A stretch of DNA of 64,000 bases from an uncultured Porphyromonadaceae bacterium. GTDB lineage: Bacteria > Bacteroidota > Bacteroidia > Bacteroidales > Barnesiellaceae_A. The stretch covers positions 1,178,001-1,242,000 of the forward strand of contig UPZG01000001.1 of assembly GCA_900538705.1 (NCBI GenBank), written 5' to 3'. The position numbers and the translations under genes are program-made. This document shows, piece by piece, positions 44,392 through 52,880 of the stretch (positions are counted from its first letter, which is position 1; each line of letters begins with the position of its first letter). Under the pieces are notes generated by a model. That model was given only the letters and a program-made list of their open reading frames with translations, had not been told where the DNA came from and did not search any database.

Positions 44392-45213
44392 TTAATTCAA
44401 GGTAAAAGTCAATAACATTTTTCTCAATCGCTCACACTGCTCTTCGTTTCCCATCGCACTATATCTATTTATAAGCAATTCATAGAGCGCCTTCAACTTC
44501 AATGCAATCGATTCGTCAGGTAATAAGTTTCTATATAGTTCTATAGCCTGCCAATAGCGGTCTAACGCTTTGTTTATAAAAGGAACAAACCAATAAAATT
44601 CGGCAAACTCCACCATGATATCGGCCATAGTCTCATAGATTTTCTTGTTGTCGGTTGTTTTATCAGCGAGATTTTTATACTCGGCAATAGCATCCTTATA
44701 TGCATCTTCTGCCAAAATCTTACGTGCAAACGTATCGTATACCCGAGCTAACATATATGTAGCTAATGCCAAACCATTGGTTTTGGCATCGGGCATCTCG
44801 CGGCTAATGACACGTTCGTTTTCTACCGCCTGTTCCATATAGGACATAGCCTTCCACGAATCGCGGGCTCGCATGTATGCATATCCCAAATAGAACAATC
44901 CATTGGTATAACGAGGAAAGTACTTTTCTCGATTTTCCGAGGCCTGCTTTTGTCGTATTTTAAGCAACTCCTCTTGTCGGCTTATTTCCTCTTGCACAAG
45001 GTTATCGTCATACATCAAAAGCTGAACATAAATACCAAGAAAATCGGCATAATCAGCCTCTGTTGCAGATGTCTTCATAGTATCATAAACAGAACGACAG
45101 AACGCTATGGCTGCATTACGTTCTTCTACCGCTGTATCCATCCCCATGGCAGAGAATTTATCATGTACATCACTCCATGATTTCAAAATTTTTTCAGAAG
45201 ATGTGTTTTCCAT
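44392..45213 (-). CDS. TPR-like helical protein, first gene of the signalling operon
   Basis: This 273-aa protein (from ATG at 45211-45213) is predicted to be an all-helical array. Repeats of TPR type are visible: the segment NGLFYLGYAYMRARDSWKAM, then ALATYMLARVYDTFARKILAEDAY, then a further pair near the C-terminus (KALDRYWQAIELYRNLLP). It lacks a signal peptide, so it is cytoplasmic and probably binds partners. An in-frame TTG at 45229-45231 would add six residues and is less likely. It lies divergently from the GltD-like gene across a 276-bp gap; no consensus promoter for this side is clear. Confidence 0.75.
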   Translation of the reverse strand: MENTSSEKILKSWSDVHDKFSAMGMDTAVEERNAAIAFCRSVYDTMKTSATEADYADFLGIYVQLLMYDDNLVQEEISRQEELLKIRQKQASENREKYFPRYTNGLFYLGYAYMRARDSWKAMSYMEQAVENERVISREMPDAKTNGLALATYMLARVYDTFARKILAEDAYKDAIAEYKNLADKTTDNKKIYETMADIMVEFAEFYWFVPFINKALDRYWQAIELYRNLLPDESIALKLKALYELLINRYSAMGNEEQCERLRKMLLTFTLN

Positions 45214-45443
45214 ATTACAAAATGAGCACAACTTTGAAATGAAATAACAAAATATTTAGACGTGGTAACAGGGCGAACTATATCTACCTGCCTTAAACTA
45301 TGTTATGACATGCCACCACAATTATAATGCAATATTCGTGAATAAAAATAATAAAAACAAATATTTTTTATACTATTTGTCGGAGTACTGTGAATATATG
45401 ATTATTTAACACATAAAGTTATAAAAAACCGGATAGAATAGCC

Positions 45444-45451
45444 TACTTTTG
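45444..45451 (+). promoter_or_regulatory. -7 promoter element for the GltD-like gene
   Basis: TACTTTTG matches TAnnTTTG 38 bp before the ATG; the -33 element is weak. Confidence 0.5.
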
Positions 45452-45489
45452 CAAAGTCAAGATAGCAAAACGGGAAATAGCATTCAATT

Positions 45490-46797
45490 ATGGCACAAAA
45501 ATCTTTTAAAGAAATCAACGAAAGTTATAGCATAAAAGAAGCTATAACAGAAGCAAAACGCTGCTTAAATTGCAAAAATCCATCCTGCCGCAAGGGTTGC
45601 CCCATAGAAAACGACATACCGGGTTTTATACACCAACTCTCTATGGGTAATATGGGAGCTGCCATGAGTATTATCAACGAAAAAAGTAATTTACCGGCTA
45701 TATGTGGCCGTGTGTGTCCTCATGAAAACCAGTGCCAAGGACACTGTGTATTGTATGCCAAAGGCAAAGGCATTCAGATAGGCAAACTAGAGCGTTTTGT
45801 GGCAGACTTCGATACAGACATGAGCCTGCTCAGGGAACGGCTACCACAAAAGACACGTGGCAAAGTGGCCGTAATAGGATCTGGCCCTGCCGGTTTGACA
45901 GTTGCAGGCGATTTGGCCCGCCAAGGTTTTGGTGTGACCATATTCGACAGCCAAGAGGAAGCCGGAGGTGTATTGATGTATGGCATTCCCGAATATCGTC
46001 TTCCCAAAGCTGTAGTACGCAAAGAGATAGAAAAAATAGAGGCCCTGGGCGTAACCTTTGTGCTCAAGTGCGTTGTCGGTCGGGATATTACAGTTGACCA
46101 AATGTTTGAAATGGGCTACGATGCCATCTTCATTGGTACTGGCACCTCACTGCCTAACGACCTGAATGTTCCGGGAGCTAAATTGCATGGAATTGTGCAA
46201 TCGTCGTATCTGCTACACATGGTAAGTATCTACAACCAAAATATTGTAGATCGTTCGCATGTACCTATGAAGATTGGCGAAAATGTAGGTGTTATTGGTT
46301 GTGGTAATGTTGCCATGGATGCAGCCCGTACAGCTCTACGTATGGGAGCTGCCAGTGTTTCCATCATATACCACCGTACTGAAGCCGAAATGTCGGCAAC
46401 ACCTTCGGAATACCAAGAGGCCGTGAAAGAAGGAGTCAAGTTCCTGTGGCAAACTTCTACCAAAGAATTTATAGGTAATGAAGAAGGCAAAGTAACAGGT
46501 ATCCGCGCCGATACCCCCGATGGTGAAAAAGAGATTGCATTCGATCGCATATTTCTCGCCATAGGCTCACGGCCTGCCAATCGTATCGTCTCTACAACGA
46601 CAGGTATCGATGTCGATAAATATGGCTATGTAATTATAAAAGAGCGTCCTTATGGCATGACCACCCGCAAAGGTGTCTTTGCAGGTGGTGACGTAGTACA
46701 CCATCCACAAACCGTTGTACTTGCCATGAAAGCTGCCAAACAAGTGGCCGCCGGCATTGCCCAGTATATCGATGCCGTAAAACTGCTCGAAAGTTAA
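45490..46797 (+). CDS. GltD/NfnL-like NAD(P)H flavoprotein oxidoreductase
   Basis: This 435-aa protein has an N-terminal iron-sulfur domain with the cysteine clusters CLNCKNPSCRKGCP and CGRVCPHENQCQGHC (residues about 28-90). Two Rossmann nucleotide-binding motifs follow: GSGPAGLTVAGDLA for FAD near 130 and GCGNVAMDAARTAL for NAD(P) near 265. It ends with the FAD-binding GVFAGGDVV. This is the glutamate-synthase small subunit family, which also includes NfnL of the bifurcating transhydrogenase. No glutamate synthase large subunit and no NfnS-type ferredoxin reductase lies next to it, so the electron partner is unknown. The gene is monocistronic and ends at a strong terminator. Confidence 0.85.
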   Translation: MAQKSFKEINESYSIKEAITEAKRCLNCKNPSCRKGCPIENDIPGFIHQLSMGNMGAAMSIINEKSNLPAICGRVCPHENQCQGHCVLYAKGKGIQIGKLERFVADFDTDMSLLRERLPQKTRGKVAVIGSGPAGLTVAGDLARQGFGVTIFDSQEEAGGVLMYGIPEYRLPKAVVRKEIEKIEALGVTFVLKCVVGRDITVDQMFEMGYDAIFIGTGTSLPNDLNVPGAKLHGIVQSSYLLHMVSIYNQNIVDRSHVPMKIGENVGVIGCGNVAMDAARTALRMGAASVSIIYHRTEAEMSATPSEYQEAVKEGVKFLWQTSTKEFIGNEEGKVTGIRADTPDGEKEIAFDRIFLAIGSRPANRIVSTTTGIDVDKYGYVIIKERPYGMTTRKGVFAGGDVVHHPQTVVLAMKAAKQVAAGIAQYIDAVKLLES

Positions 46798-46844
46798 AGC
46801 CACCATCCAATCGCTATACAGCGACGTTTTTAAGAAAAATTCTA

Positions 46845-46890
46845 CCCCCTTTGTTTGCCAATGTTAAGGCACTACAAAGGGGGATTTTAT
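46845..46890 (+). terminator. Rho-independent terminator after the GltD-like gene
   Basis: CCCCCTTTGT (46845-46854) pairs perfectly with ACAAAGGGGG (46874-46883), followed by ATTTTAT on the plus strand. Confidence 0.85.
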
Positions 46891-46934
46891 CTATAAAAAC
46901 GAGTCATTATCTCAATTGAGATACCAGAGTATCG

Positions 46935-49367
46935 TCAAAATTGTACGGCAAGCCGTAAATTAAGCTGGCGGCGGGTCAAATAATTGGGCACAGCATACTG
47001 CACATTGTTTACATCGGTAACCCATGTATAAGAATTGACATTGGCAAAATCGAATATATTAAATACGTCAAGACCTATCGTCGCTCCTTTAATATGTCGC
47101 CAAATACCATATTTCGACCATTGTTCATCACCGCCTATAAGGATGTAGGAAAGTCCCACATCGACGCGTTTATAAGCCGGGGCGCGATAATAACCGGCCG
47201 TACGGCCTTTCAATGGCGAACCGAAAGTTAGTCCATCAGCCCAAATGGCTTTCAGACTAATCTTAAACATGGGCAGTTTGGGCACATAGTCTTGGAAAAA
47301 TAGCCCAAGACTATACCGCTGATCAGTAGGCAACGGTACCTTCACACCATCAATAATCTCTTGCGTCTTCATAAGAGACACGCTGAGCCACGAGTCGGTA
47401 CCAGGCACAAACTCACCATACAATTTGAAGTCTATGCCAGCTGCATATCCGCTTGCCTCATTCACGCCACTATACCACAACTTCACGTTATTCGCCTCAT
47501 AAGGTATAAGGTCATTGAGTTTTTTATAATACATTTCAAGCGAGACCTTGAAGGGTCGGTCCAAAGCCCTGAATGTATAATCACCGCCTGCAACCACTTG
47601 TATAGATTGTTGTGAACGTATCTGGTCGTTTAGATGTACGTAGAAGTTATTACGCCCATCGCCAATCGTGTCGCGGAACTCTTTATAGAATGGAGCTTGA
47701 TAATATACACCACCCGCAACTCTGAATGTAAAACGGTCATTTCGCTCGGGTATAAATGTCACCGATGCCCGCGGACTGACAATACATTCGTTATTGAAGT
47801 CCCAATACGAAGCTCTTATACCTGCATTGAAATAAAAACGGCCTATAGACGACCGCAAACGGTAAGTATCTTGCAAGAAAGCCGATATTCGATTAGTCGA
47901 CAAATCGTTTTGCGACACGATATTATAAATCATTTGAATATCGTTGCCCACATGTGGCAATGTGTATCCGGCAGAGTCGCGCATCTCCCACTCTCTCAAA
48001 TAATCGTATATCTGCTCTTTATTGTACGTTACCCCCCATCGAATATCGTTAGCACCTATACGGTGCGACCCTTTAAGTGCCACCGACATAACAGTTGCAA
48101 TAAGTCGGTTGCGTGCATGTTCGTGGTATGTACCTACTCCCAAATCGCCCTTAGGAGCCTCTTCTGTCGTCGCGGCTCCTGTACCAGCATCTCCTGCCAA
48201 CTCATCGAGCCAATATTGCCCCGCAATATCGTACGACACATATTCATTAGAACGGAATGCCGAAAGTTGCAACGACAGTTGATGATTTTTGGCCGGATTA
48301 AAAGCCAACGAAAGCGAACCGAAATAGGTCTCGAAAATATCTTTTTCCTGTCCGTCAAAATAGACCTTGAAACTTTTTGTATCGTATGCCGTACCAAAAG
48401 AGGTAGTCTGTTCGGTAGGTGTAAAACGATAATTATTGATAGCTATATTGCCTAAAAAAGCAACCTCCCATTGAGGGTTGAACTGATATGTCATATAGGT
48501 CTGATAATCGAAATACGACGGGTCATACTCACCTTTTACATCAAGTGAACTCAACAACGAAGAGTTTGTATGATACCTTATACCATGTAACTGTGTAAAT
48601 TTTCCTATACTATGCCCCACCGAAGCTGTTGCTCCAAGGAAACTTCCCGACAACGAAACTTCGAGTGCCTCGGGTCGCTTATACCGTATATCGAGTACCG
48701 ACGACATTTTGTCGCCATATTCGGCAGAAAAACCTCCCGACGAAAATCCAATTGAAGCCACCAAGTCGGGATTGATTACACTCATACCCTCTTGTTGACC
48801 CGAACGCACCAACAATGGCCGATATATCTCTATACCATTGATATACACAATATTTTCATCGAAATTTCCGCCACGTACCGAATATTGCGAGCTCAATTCG
48901 TTGCTTGAATTGACCCCAGCAAAAGTTGCCAGCATCGACTCTATACTACCTCCTGACGCATCGGGTACCAAACGAAAGTCTTTGGGATCGATGGTTTGCA
49001 TAGTACCTTGTTGACGGCGGAACTCGGTAACAACAATATCTTGTAAGCTGAATGATTTTTTTTGCAGCTGCACTTCAAGTCGCACTTCGCCCGACGGGTT
49101 ACGCAATATTCGTTCTTCCTCTCTATATCCTAAACAAGAATATATAATCTTTACCGTATCGGCCGAAGCCACTTTCAGTTCATATTTTCCCTCCAAGTTG
49201 GTCGAAGTACCTGTCGTTGTACCAGCAATGCGCACTATGGCCAGCTCAACCGGCTGATTGTCGGCATCTATAACACGACCGCTTATCTTTACTATGTTTT
49301 GAGCCATCGTGGGTACAGCCACATACAGCACCATTACACAAAATAATATTCTATATTTTATCGACAT
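46935..49367 (-). CDS. TonB-dependent outer-membrane receptor with carboxypeptidase-like N-domain
   Basis: This 810-aa protein has a signal peptide (ILFCVMVLYVAVPTMA). A CarboxypepD_reg-like domain covers about 25-110 (ISGRVIDADNQPVELAIVRI). A TonB plug follows at about 115-230 (YSVRGGNFDENIVYINGIEIY, GGFSAEYGDKMSSVLDIRY). A 22-strand-type beta-barrel runs to the C-terminal aromatic residue (RLAVQF). It imports an unknown ligand using TonB energy. It lacks a SusD-like partner and any adjacent glycan enzymes, so siderophore, vitamin or other non-glycan substrates are possible. It is a single-gene unit on the minus strand, convergent with the GltD-like gene. Confidence 0.93.
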   Translation of the reverse strand: MSIKYRILFCVMVLYVAVPTMAQNIVKISGRVIDADNQPVELAIVRIAGTTTGTSTNLEGKYELKVASADTVKIIYSCLGYREEERILRNPSGEVRLEVQLQKKSFSLQDIVVTEFRRQQGTMQTIDPKDFRLVPDASGGSIESMLATFAGVNSSNELSSQYSVRGGNFDENIVYINGIEIYRPLLVRSGQQEGMSVINPDLVASIGFSSGGFSAEYGDKMSSVLDIRYKRPEALEVSLSGSFLGATASVGHSIGKFTQLHGIRYHTNSSLLSSLDVKGEYDPSYFDYQTYMTYQFNPQWEVAFLGNIAINNYRFTPTEQTTSFGTAYDTKSFKVYFDGQEKDIFETYFGSLSLAFNPAKNHQLSLQLSAFRSNEYVSYDIAGQYWLDELAGDAGTGAATTEEAPKGDLGVGTYHEHARNRLIATVMSVALKGSHRIGANDIRWGVTYNKEQIYDYLREWEMRDSAGYTLPHVGNDIQMIYNIVSQNDLSTNRISAFLQDTYRLRSSIGRFYFNAGIRASYWDFNNECIVSPRASVTFIPERNDRFTFRVAGGVYYQAPFYKEFRDTIGDGRNNFYVHLNDQIRSQQSIQVVAGGDYTFRALDRPFKVSLEMYYKKLNDLIPYEANNVKLWYSGVNEASGYAAGIDFKLYGEFVPGTDSWLSVSLMKTQEIIDGVKVPLPTDQRYSLGLFFQDYVPKLPMFKISLKAIWADGLTFGSPLKGRTAGYYRAPAYKRVDVGLSYILIGGDEQWSKYGIWRHIKGATIGLDVFNIFDFANVNSYTWVTDVNNVQYAVPNYLTRRQLNLRLAVQF

Positions 49368-49457
49368 GTAATTTATCTGTATTAGAGAAGCAATAATTTC
49401 TCACTTTACAATAACGGTAATTTTTGGTTTTGCGTATAATTAACCTCAAAAAATCAC

Positions 49458-49487
49458 TTTGGAGCAACAAAAATAGTCGTATATTTG
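49458..49487 (+). promoter_or_regulatory. Consensus Bacteroidota promoter for the nitroreductase operon
   Basis: TTTG (49458-49461) is followed after 18 nt by TATATTTG (49480-49487). The ATG is 22 bp downstream, so the leader is very short. Confidence 0.8.
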
Positions 49488-49509
49488 CATATATCTTAGA
49501 AAAAACATT

Positions 49510-50034
49510 ATGGAAAATTTTCACGAACTACTGCTGACACGCCACAGCATACGCAAATATACCGACGAGCCTATTGCAGCCGAAGATGTAAAAACCATAC
49601 TTGAAGCCGGATTAATGGCACCATCTTCTAAACGCTCCACGGCATGGAACTTCATTGTTGTTGAAGATAAAGAGATGTTGAGACAACTGTCGGAATGCCG
49701 CGATGCCGGTGCAACCCCCATTGCCGGGTCGGCACTCACCATAGTTGTCACAGTAGATATGACTCGCAGCGAAGCATGGGTCGAAGACGGTGCCATCGCA
49801 GCAACCTTGATGCAGTTGCAAGCCCACGACTTAGGGCTGGGAAGTTGCTGGATACAACTACGCAATAGATTTATAGGAGACGAAGCCACCGAAGACTACG
49901 TACGCGATTTGCTCTCTATTCCTGAAGAGATGGGCATTCTTTGTGCCATAACCATAGGCCACAAGAATGAAGAGCGCAAACCTTTTGATGAAGACAAAAT
50001 GATGTGGGAAAAAGTACACATCGCACAGTGGTAA
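49510..50034 (+). CDS. Nitroreductase-family flavoprotein
   Basis: This 174-aa FMN protein belongs to the nitroreductase-like superfamily. The phosphate/FMN-binding N-terminus RHSIRKYTDEPI, the APSSKRSTAWNF segment and DGAIAATLMQLQAHDLGLGSCWI are typical. Members reduce nitro, quinone or other oxidised substrates with NAD(P)H; the natural substrate is unknown. It begins a compact operon of six genes, with the next gene 1 bp downstream. Confidence 0.9.
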   Translation: MENFHELLLTRHSIRKYTDEPIAAEDVKTILEAGLMAPSSKRSTAWNFIVVEDKEMLRQLSECRDAGATPIAGSALTIVVTVDMTRSEAWVEDGAIAATLMQLQAHDLGLGSCWIQLRNRFIGDEATEDYVRDLLSIPEEMGILCAITIGHKNEERKPFDEDKMMWEKVHIAQW

Positions 50035-50035
50035 G

Positions 50036-50875
50036 ATGAATAACAACAACCTCATACCAACGCAAGAACGCATCGTAATTATTGGAGCAGGCAATATGGC
50101 AACGCAACTTGCCTTAGCTCTCGATAATGACCATTGTAAAATCGTACAAATATACAATCGTACCCTTTCAGCAGCTGCTGCATTGGAGCAACAGTTGCGA
50201 CAAGATGTCACGGTAACCGACGATATAACAGCTATATGTAACGATGCTACACTTTATATCTTTTCGGTAAGTGACAGTGCATTACCCACTATCATAGACA
50301 GAATACAAGGAAACAACGCTCTATGGATACACACGGCCGGAAGCATGGAGGCTGATATATTCAAGAACAAAACATCACAATATGGTGTATTATACCCCAT
50401 GCAGACCGTACATAAAACGAGAAAAACCGATTGGCAAGGCGTACCTATCTTTATTGAAGCGTCGAACGACCAAGCTCTGCAAAGGATAGAAGCATTGGCA
50501 TCGTGTATATCGGGAAATGTGTTGCGTTGTGACTCAGCACAACGCAAGGCGGTGCATTTGGCAGCAGTATTTGCCTGCAACTTCTCAAACCATATGTATG
50601 CCATTGCCGCACATCTGCTCGAATCACAAGGATTGAGTTTCGACGTCATGAAATTACTCATTCGCGAAACTGAACTGAAGGCCGAGCAGATGCCTCCACT
50701 CAAAGCACAAACAGGCCCGGCCATACGCCACGATGAGAACGTCATGAGAAAACACCTTGCTCTACTCGAAGGCACACCCGAAGCCGAGCTATACCGGCTG
50801 ATAAGCCTAAATATAGAACGATACGGGCAAAACGGAAACAATAATTCAAACATTAACCCAACTACCAAACCATGA
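50036..50875 (+). CDS. DUF2520 Rossmann-fold protein
   Basis: This 279-aa protein shows a dinucleotide-binding N-terminus (IVIIGAGNMATQLALAL) and a C-terminal helical domain of the DUF2520 type. The conserved HTAGS and GVLYPMQTVHK segments lie near residues 100-120. Relatives resemble pyrroline-5-carboxylate reductase and F420-dependent NADP oxidoreductases, but no substrate is established. It starts 1 bp after the nitroreductase stop and its own stop overlaps the next ATG by 4 bp, so it is translationally coupled to both sides. Confidence 0.85.
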   Translation: MNNNNLIPTQERIVIIGAGNMATQLALALDNDHCKIVQIYNRTLSAAAALEQQLRQDVTVTDDITAICNDATLYIFSVSDSALPTIIDRIQGNNALWIHTAGSMEADIFKNKTSQYGVLYPMQTVHKTRKTDWQGVPIFIEASNDQALQRIEALASCISGNVLRCDSAQRKAVHLAAVFACNFSNHMYAIAAHLLESQGLSFDVMKLLIRETELKAEQMPPLKAQTGPAIRHDENVMRKHLALLEGTPEAELYRLISLNIERYGQNGNNNSNINPTTKP

Positions 50876-51396
50876 GCCGCATAGATTATGACCTTTCCCT
50901 CATAAAGGCATTCGTTTTTGACATTGATGGCGTATTGTCACCCTCTACAATACCATTATTCCCGGGGCAAGGCCCTACCCGCATGGTTAATGTAAAAGAC
51001 GGTTATGCCATGCAGTTTGCAGTCAAGTCGGGTTATCCCATAGCTATCATTACCGGTGCGAGAGGTGAGACCTTGGAACAGCGATATGCAGCACTCGGAA
51101 TCAAACATGTATATATGGGAGCCGACATAAAGATAAATGTATTGCGCAGCTGGCTCGATGAGGTAAAAATTAAGGCAGAGAACGTATTATACATGGGCGA
51201 CGATATTCCCGACTACGAAGCCATGTGTGCTGTTGGGTTGCCTTGCTGCCCAGCAGATGCCGCGCCTGAAATATGTGCCATAGCCAAATACATTTCGCCC
51301 ATACAAGGTGGCTATGGCTGTGCCCGCGATGTCATAGAACAAATACTGAAAGCTCAAAACCACTGGATGCAAGACGAAAAAGCCTTCGGTTGGTAA
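50872..51396 (+). CDS. kdsC: KdsC-like HAD phosphatase (Kdo-8-phosphate phosphatase)
   Basis: This 174-aa HAD hydrolase of the short, C0-cap-free type would release phosphate from Kdo-8-phosphate for lipid A core synthesis. Motif I is FDIDGVLSP, with the nucleophile and general acid Asp pair. The ITGARGE and YMGDDIPDYEAM motifs (III and IV) follow, then GGYGCARDVIEQIL. Length and motifs match KdsC. The ATGA overlap with DUF2520 suggests coupling. Similar NeuA-linked phosphatases cannot be fully excluded, but the genome-wide role in lipid A is most likely. Confidence 0.88.
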   Translation: MSRIDYDLSLIKAFVFDIDGVLSPSTIPLFPGQGPTRMVNVKDGYAMQFAVKSGYPIAIITGARGETLEQRYAALGIKHVYMGADIKINVLRSWLDEVKIKAENVLYMGDDIPDYEAMCAVGLPCCPADAAPEICAIAKYISPIQGGYGCARDVIEQILKAQNHWMQDEKAFGW

Positions 51397-51423
51397 TCAA
51401 ATTCCCGTCAGAAAACTCATTTT

Positions 51424-52005
51424 ATGCTCGATAATCTTGCCCATTACCACATATTGCTTGCCAGCAACTCGCCCCGACGTCGTGAGCTACTCTCAGGCAT
51501 CGGAATAGAGTATGAAGTAACAAGTCTTCCATCGGTTGACGAATCATATCCATCCACACTTAAGGGTGAAGAGATACCCTTGTACATTGCCAAAGAGAAA
51601 GCTGACGCTTACCGCCAATTGATGGATGACTCAACCTTGCTCATTACAGCCGATACCATTGTTTGGCTTGACGACAAAGTATATGGGAAGCCTGCATCTC
51701 CCGACCATGCACGAGCCATGCTCCACGACTTGTCAGGACGCACACACACTGTCATTACTGGCGTTGCCATAACCACTATGCAAATGCAACGTCTGTTTGC
51801 CACGTCGTCACACGTTACTTTTGCACGTCTTACAGACGAAGAGATAGACTATTACGTAGCACGTTATAAACCCCTGGACAAAGCAGGGGCATACGGCATA
51901 CAAGAGTGGATAGGATATATAGGGGTGACAGGTATAGAGGGTAGCTATTACAATGTAATGGGACTCCCCATACAACGTCTCTACCAAGAGTTGAAGAAGA
52001 TATAG
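51424..52005 (+). CDS. maf: Maf-like nucleotide pyrophosphatase
   Basis: This 193-aa protein belongs to the Maf family, which hydrolyses non-canonical or pyrimidine nucleoside triphosphates (dTTP/UTP type). Motifs are LASNSPRRRELL near residue 12, ADTIVWLDDKVYGKP near 76-90, and GRTHTVITGVAI. The conserved C-terminal DKAGAYGIQEW and GSYYNVMGLP are complete. Length is standard. It lies 27 bp after kdsC and 20 bp before the cyclophilin gene. Confidence 0.93.
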   Translation: MLDNLAHYHILLASNSPRRRELLSGIGIEYEVTSLPSVDESYPSTLKGEEIPLYIAKEKADAYRQLMDDSTLLITADTIVWLDDKVYGKPASPDHARAMLHDLSGRTHTVITGVAITTMQMQRLFATSSHVTFARLTDEEIDYYVARYKPLDKAGAYGIQEWIGYIGVTGIEGSYYNVMGLPIQRLYQELKKI

Positions 52006-52025
52006 GAAACACGATAAAAACCGTT

Positions 52026-52868
52026 ATGATAAATAAACGATATTTATTCATATTATTAATCATTCTATTTTTGGGTATGAGTTGTGAATCGAAAAAAGCT
52101 ACCACTACGGAAGCCAACGACAATGTATGCGTTGATATAGAGACCACAATGGGTCACATAAAAGTAAAGTTATACAACGAAACGCCTGCCCACCGCGACA
52201 ATTTTATAAAATTGGTCAAAGAAGGATACTATAATGGCACACTCTTTCACCGGGTCATCAATAAATTCATGATACAGGGCGGCGACGGCGACTCTCGCAA
52301 CGCCAAGCCAGGGCAACGACTTGGAATGGGAGACCCGGGATACACCATACCGGCCGAGTTTGTATATCCTCGCTATTTTCATAAAAAAGGTGCTCTGGCA
52401 GCAGCAAGGCAGGGTGATAATGTGAACCCCAAAAAGGCTTCGTCGGGCTCACAGTTTTATATTGTGACAGGAGATGTTATTCCCGCAGGACAAATAGGGC
52501 AAGTGGAGCGACAACTACAAATGCAACAAGAACAAGCCATCTTCAACCAATTGGTAGAAGCACACCGCAACGAAATACTTGCTATGCGTCGGGCTCGCGA
52601 CACTCAAGGATTACAAGCTCTACAAGACCAACTTATTGCCGAAATGCACGAGCGAATAGCACGTGAAGGGGTTGCCAAACTTTCTGAGGAACAAAAACAG
52701 GCTTACACAACCGTTGGCGGAGCACCTCACTTAGATGGAGCTTATACTGTATTTGGCGAAGTAATAGAAGGCATGGATGTAGTTGAGAAAATAGAAAAAG
52801 TTGCTACCGACTCAGCCGATCGTCCCAAAGAAGATGTAAAAATAATCTCTATGAAGATTATGCAATAA
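52026..52868 (+). CDS. Cyclophilin-type peptidyl-prolyl isomerase (lipoprotein)
   Basis: This 280-aa protein has a lipoprotein signal ending at GMSC. The cyclophilin fold starts near residue 40 (CVDIETTMGHIKVKLYNETPAHRDNFIKL). The core contains FHRVINKFMIQGGDGD, PAEFVYPRYFHKKGALAAAR and SGSQFYIVTGD. An insertion of about 70 Gln/Arg-rich residues (QVERQLQMQQEQ... about 155-215) precedes the final strands, which include AYTVFGEVIEGMDVV. It should assist protein folding in the periplasm or at the outer membrane. It is followed by an M16 protease 12 bp away. Confidence 0.92.
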   Translation: MINKRYLFILLIILFLGMSCESKKATTTEANDNVCVDIETTMGHIKVKLYNETPAHRDNFIKLVKEGYYNGTLFHRVINKFMIQGGDGDSRNAKPGQRLGMGDPGYTIPAEFVYPRYFHKKGALAAARQGDNVNPKKASSGSQFYIVTGDVIPAGQIGQVERQLQMQQEQAIFNQLVEAHRNEILAMRRARDTQGLQALQDQLIAEMHERIAREGVAKLSEEQKQAYTTVGGAPHLDGAYTVFGEVIEGMDVVEKIEKVATDSADRPKEDVKIISMKIMQ

Positions 52869-52880
52869 AAGATTCTGAAC

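Noticed and set aside
31242..45213. Type VI or type VII secretion locus
   Set aside because: Kinase, FHA, PP2C and EccA-like AAA+ domains fit such loci, but no sheath, tube, VgrG, WXG100, EccC or membrane-complex gene is in the window.
31242..45231. Signalling operon as a recently acquired mobile island
   Set aside because: I saw no integrase, transposase, tRNA gene or flanking direct repeat, and base composition looks like that of the neighbours by eye. A quantitative composition test was not possible.
45214..45489. Divergent promoter for the signalling operon
   Set aside because: No TAnnTTTG with a spaced TTTG is seen on the minus strand; the near match CAAAATAT is too weak to annotate.
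47634..48455. 273-codon plus-strand open frame
   Set aside because: It is antisense to the well-supported TonB receptor and its composition is that of a shadow frame.
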